Below, one piece after another: positions 62,174-64,000 of a stretch of DNA of 64,000 nt. The notes beneath the pieces are model-generated. The model was not told the DNA's origin. It ran no database searches and worked only from the letters and a program-made list of their open reading frames with translations. The stretch spans positions 62,001-126,000 of the forward strand of contig NZ_WACG01000006.1 of assembly GCF_009193255.1 (NCBI RefSeq), read 5' to 3'. Position 1 is the first letter of the stretch, and each line of letters starts with the position of its first letter. This DNA is from Arthrobacter koreensis. GTDB lineage: Bacteria > Actinomycetota > Actinomycetes > Actinomycetales > Micrococcaceae. Made by a program: the position numbers and the translations under genes.

Positions 62174-63598
62174 ATGACTGAATCGCTGGAAACAGATGTA
62201 ATTGTCCTTGGTGCAGGTGCTGCGGGTGAAAACGCCGCGGGCCGCGTAGTTGGCGCTGGGCTCGAGTCGATCATCGTTGAATCGGCCCTGGTAGGCGGGG
62301 AATGCTCCTACTGGGCCTGCATGCCCTCCAAAGCGCTGCTGCGCCCGGGCACTGCCCTGGCGGAAGCCAGCGCGGTGGATGGCTCGCGGGAAGCGGTTTC
62401 CGGCAGCCTGGACGTCCCGGCCGTGCTGCGGCGCCGCGATTCGTTTACCTCCAACTGGGACGACGCTTCCCAGGTTCAGTGGGTCAAGGACACGGGCATC
62501 GGACTGGTTCGCGGACGGGCCCGCCTCACCGGAGAGCGCACGGTCGAGGTAACGGACGACGCCGGCACTCGGGTGACCATCACCGCGCGGCACGCCGTGG
62601 TGCTCGCCACGGGATCTGTTCCTGTTGAGCCCCCGGTGGACGGCCTGGCGGACGTGGAGTACTGGGGCACCCGGGAGGCAACCTCCTCCAGCGAGGTACC
62701 GGGGAGCCTCCTGGTCCTGGGAGGCGGGGTGGCCGGCACGGAGCTGGCCCAGGCGTACGCGCGGCTCGGTTCGAAAGTTTTCCTCGTGGCCCGGCACGGG
62801 GTCCTGGATTCGCTGCCTGCACCCGCCGCGAAACTGGTCATCGACGCGTTGGAGGCTGACGGCGTCGAAATCCACGGCAATACGTCTCCGGAGCGGATTT
62901 CCAAGGACGAGTCCGGCGCGATTGTCATGGATCTGCCGGGCGGACAGCGCCTGGCCGGGGACCGGCTGCTCGTGTCCACCGGTCGCCGACCCGCGCTGGA
63001 CGGACTGGGACTCGAGGAGCTGGGCCTGGACCCGAACTCGCTGCGGACGGACGACTCCGGGCTGGTGGCAGGCGCCGCAAACTGGCTCTACGCCGTCGGC
63101 GACGCCGCAGGCAAGGTACTCCTGACCCATCAGGGCAAGTATGAGGCGCGCGCTACCGGCTCCGCCATCGCAGCGCGGGCGCACGGCGAGATTGGCTTTG
63201 GCGAACCTCCGGCCTACAGCCGGTTCGCCTCGACCGCGGACCATACGGCGGTCCCTCAGGTGGTCTTCACGGACCCGGAGATCGCCATGGTGGGACTGAG
63301 CCCGAAGGATGCGTCCGCCCGGGGCATCCGGGTGAGCGAAACGTCCCTGCCGCTGAGCGTGGCAGGATCCTCCCTGTTCGCTGACGGTTACACCGGATGG
63401 GCCCAGATGGTGGTGGACGAGGACCGCGGCATTCCCGTTGGATTCACGTTCGCGGGACCCGGGGTGGCGGAGCTGCTGCACGCTGCCACGATCGCGGTTA
63501 CCGGGCAGGTGCCGCTGGACCGTCTCTGGCATGCTGTTCCGGCCTACCCCACGATCAGCGAGGTGTGGCTGCGCCTGCTGGAAAAATACGGGCTGTAG
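62174..63598 (+). CDS. FAD-dependent pyridine nucleotide-disulfide oxidoreductase
   Basis: The 474-aa flavoprotein is a class I disulfide reductase of the dihydrolipoamide dehydrogenase/mercuric reductase group. FAD binding: VIVLGAGAAGENAAGR. The redox-active pair is in GGECSYWACMPSKALLRP (Cys-x4-Cys). NAD(P) binding: LLVLGGGVAGTELAQAYARLG. The second FAD motif is LYAVGDAAG. The C-terminal active-site region reads HAVPAYPTISEVW rather than the usual HAHPTLSE, so the base may be placed differently. Its substrate is unknown; lipoamide is not assured. Confidence 0.93.
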   Translation: MTESLETDVIVLGAGAAGENAAGRVVGAGLESIIVESALVGGECSYWACMPSKALLRPGTALAEASAVDGSREAVSGSLDVPAVLRRRDSFTSNWDDASQVQWVKDTGIGLVRGRARLTGERTVEVTDDAGTRVTITARHAVVLATGSVPVEPPVDGLADVEYWGTREATSSSEVPGSLLVLGGGVAGTELAQAYARLGSKVFLVARHGVLDSLPAPAAKLVIDALEADGVEIHGNTSPERISKDESGAIVMDLPGGQRLAGDRLLVSTGRRPALDGLGLEELGLDPNSLRTDDSGLVAGAANWLYAVGDAAGKVLLTHQGKYEARATGSAIAARAHGEIGFGEPPAYSRFASTADHTAVPQVVFTDPEIAMVGLSPKDASARGIRVSETSLPLSVAGSSLFADGYTGWAQMVVDEDRGIPVGFTFAGPGVAELLHAATIAVTGQVPLDRLWHAVPAYPTISEVWLRLLEKYGL

Positions 63599-64000
63599 CT
63601 AGCCCCGGGGAACCACGAAATCAGTAACGCGGGCGTCTCGCCCGTCCAGCTCCGCCCACGGCACCTCCAGCTGCAGGACGGTCAGTCCGGAGGTCGGATA
63701 GTGCGTGGCCATCTCCATGACGGCATCCTCATCCGATGCCACGGAGGCCAGCCGCATGGCAACCTCCTGCACGCCCGGCATGTGCGCAATGACCAGCAGG
63801 CTCGAGACAGTCTCCGGCACGTGGTTGATAACGCTCAGAATGCGGGAAGCGGGGGCGTCGTACAGCCGGTCTTCGAGTTTGGCCGTGGGCGCCTTCTCCC
63901 CCAACTCGTCACAGACCCAGGTGCACGTCTGCCTGGTGCGCAGCGCGGAGGAGCAGAGGATAAAGTCCGGAACGGCGTCGTTCTCCCGCATCCAGATGCC
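63599..64000 (-). CDS. SixA-like histidine phosphatase, 5' part cut by window edge
   Basis: About 134 codons of a small histidine phosphatase are present. Conserved parts are ILCSSALRTRQTCTW and VIAHMPGVQEVAM (second catalytic His). The N-terminal RHxKS motif is beyond the right edge. The stop codon abuts the stop of the convergent oxidoreductase gene. The family removes phosphate from phosphohistidine proteins or small molecules. Confidence 0.88.
   Translation of the reverse strand, partial: GIWMRENDAVPDFILCSSALRTRQTCTWVCDELGEKAPTAKLEDRLYDAPASRILSVINHVPETVSSLLVIAHMPGVQEVAMRLASVASDEDAVMEMATHYPTSGLTVLQLEVPWAELDGRDARVTDFVVPRG

Noticed and set aside
1-64000. CRISPR arrays, insertion sequences or prophage genes
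   Set aside because: No regularly spaced repeats of CRISPR type, no transposase, integrase or phage structural proteins were seen in any frame.

Overview
The window is a high-GC actinobacterial chromosome segment, most likely from Arthrobacter or a close relative in the Micrococcaceae. The evidence is consistent high-GC coding on both strands, a proteasome activator (Bpa) ending in GQYL, GTP-type PEP carboxykinase, SLH-like repeats of the Arthrobacter type, many GTG/TTG starts and 1-4 bp overlapping start/stop codons. I see no insertion sequences, phage genes, CRISPR arrays or obvious pseudogenes. It reads as a core-metabolism region with several poorly characterised modules.

Layout. 1-6000: a partial aldo/keto reductase, proteasome activator bpa, and cstA-ybdD (carbon-starvation transporter), then a quinone reductase; all on the minus strand. 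6033-6120: tRNA-Ser(TGA). 6311-15863: an envelope/secretion block with a lipoprotein, a 1493-residue secreted nuclease/5'-nucleotidase, a glycosyltransferase plus polysaccharide pyruvyltransferase pair, and a divergent SLH-HNH nuclease-Excalibur protein. 15903-17654: ctaD. 17803-24054: histidine utilisation operon (IclR regulator, hutU, M20 amidohydrolase, hutF, hutI), without hutH. 24072-30245: a reductase behind a double palindromic operator, three small membrane proteins, a 692-bp gap holding a 148-bp symmetric repeat, and an aldehyde dehydrogenase that overlaps a convergent FAD protein. 30379-38291: complete kdpFABCDE with an extra 27-aa ORF in front. 38428-42084: MarR regulator and a TPP-riboswitch thiamine salvage operon (thiM, thiE, thiD-tenA fusion). 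42109-47929: minus-strand membrane-protein genes (DUF6766, a 29-aa peptide, lipoprotein, TRIC channel, M20 hydrolase, two membrane proteins including DUF5058) with a divergent Lrp-type regulator. 47983-54688: prolyl oligopeptidase, tRNA-Ser(GCT), mgtE with a structured leader that encodes a 27-aa ORF, aldo/keto reductase, an Ala-rich membrane protein and a dienoyl-CoA isomerase-like protein. 54835-64000: FadR-type regulator, RecQ-phosphoribosyltransferase fusion, phosphomannomutase, pckG, tRNA-Arg(ACG), a disulfide oxidoreductase and a partial histidine phosphatase.

Possible functional links: the pyruvyltransferase could make the wall ligand that holds SLH proteins such as the divergently encoded nuclease. 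KdpD/KdpE probably act on paired direct repeats before the kdp genes. The DUF5058/M20/Lrp cluster looks like an uncharacterised uptake-and-hydrolysis system. The most unusual non-coding signals are two 68-nt palindromic elements with identical ends and covarying stems (2173-2240 and 54721-54788), and the exactly symmetric array of four half-units centred at 26299/26300.
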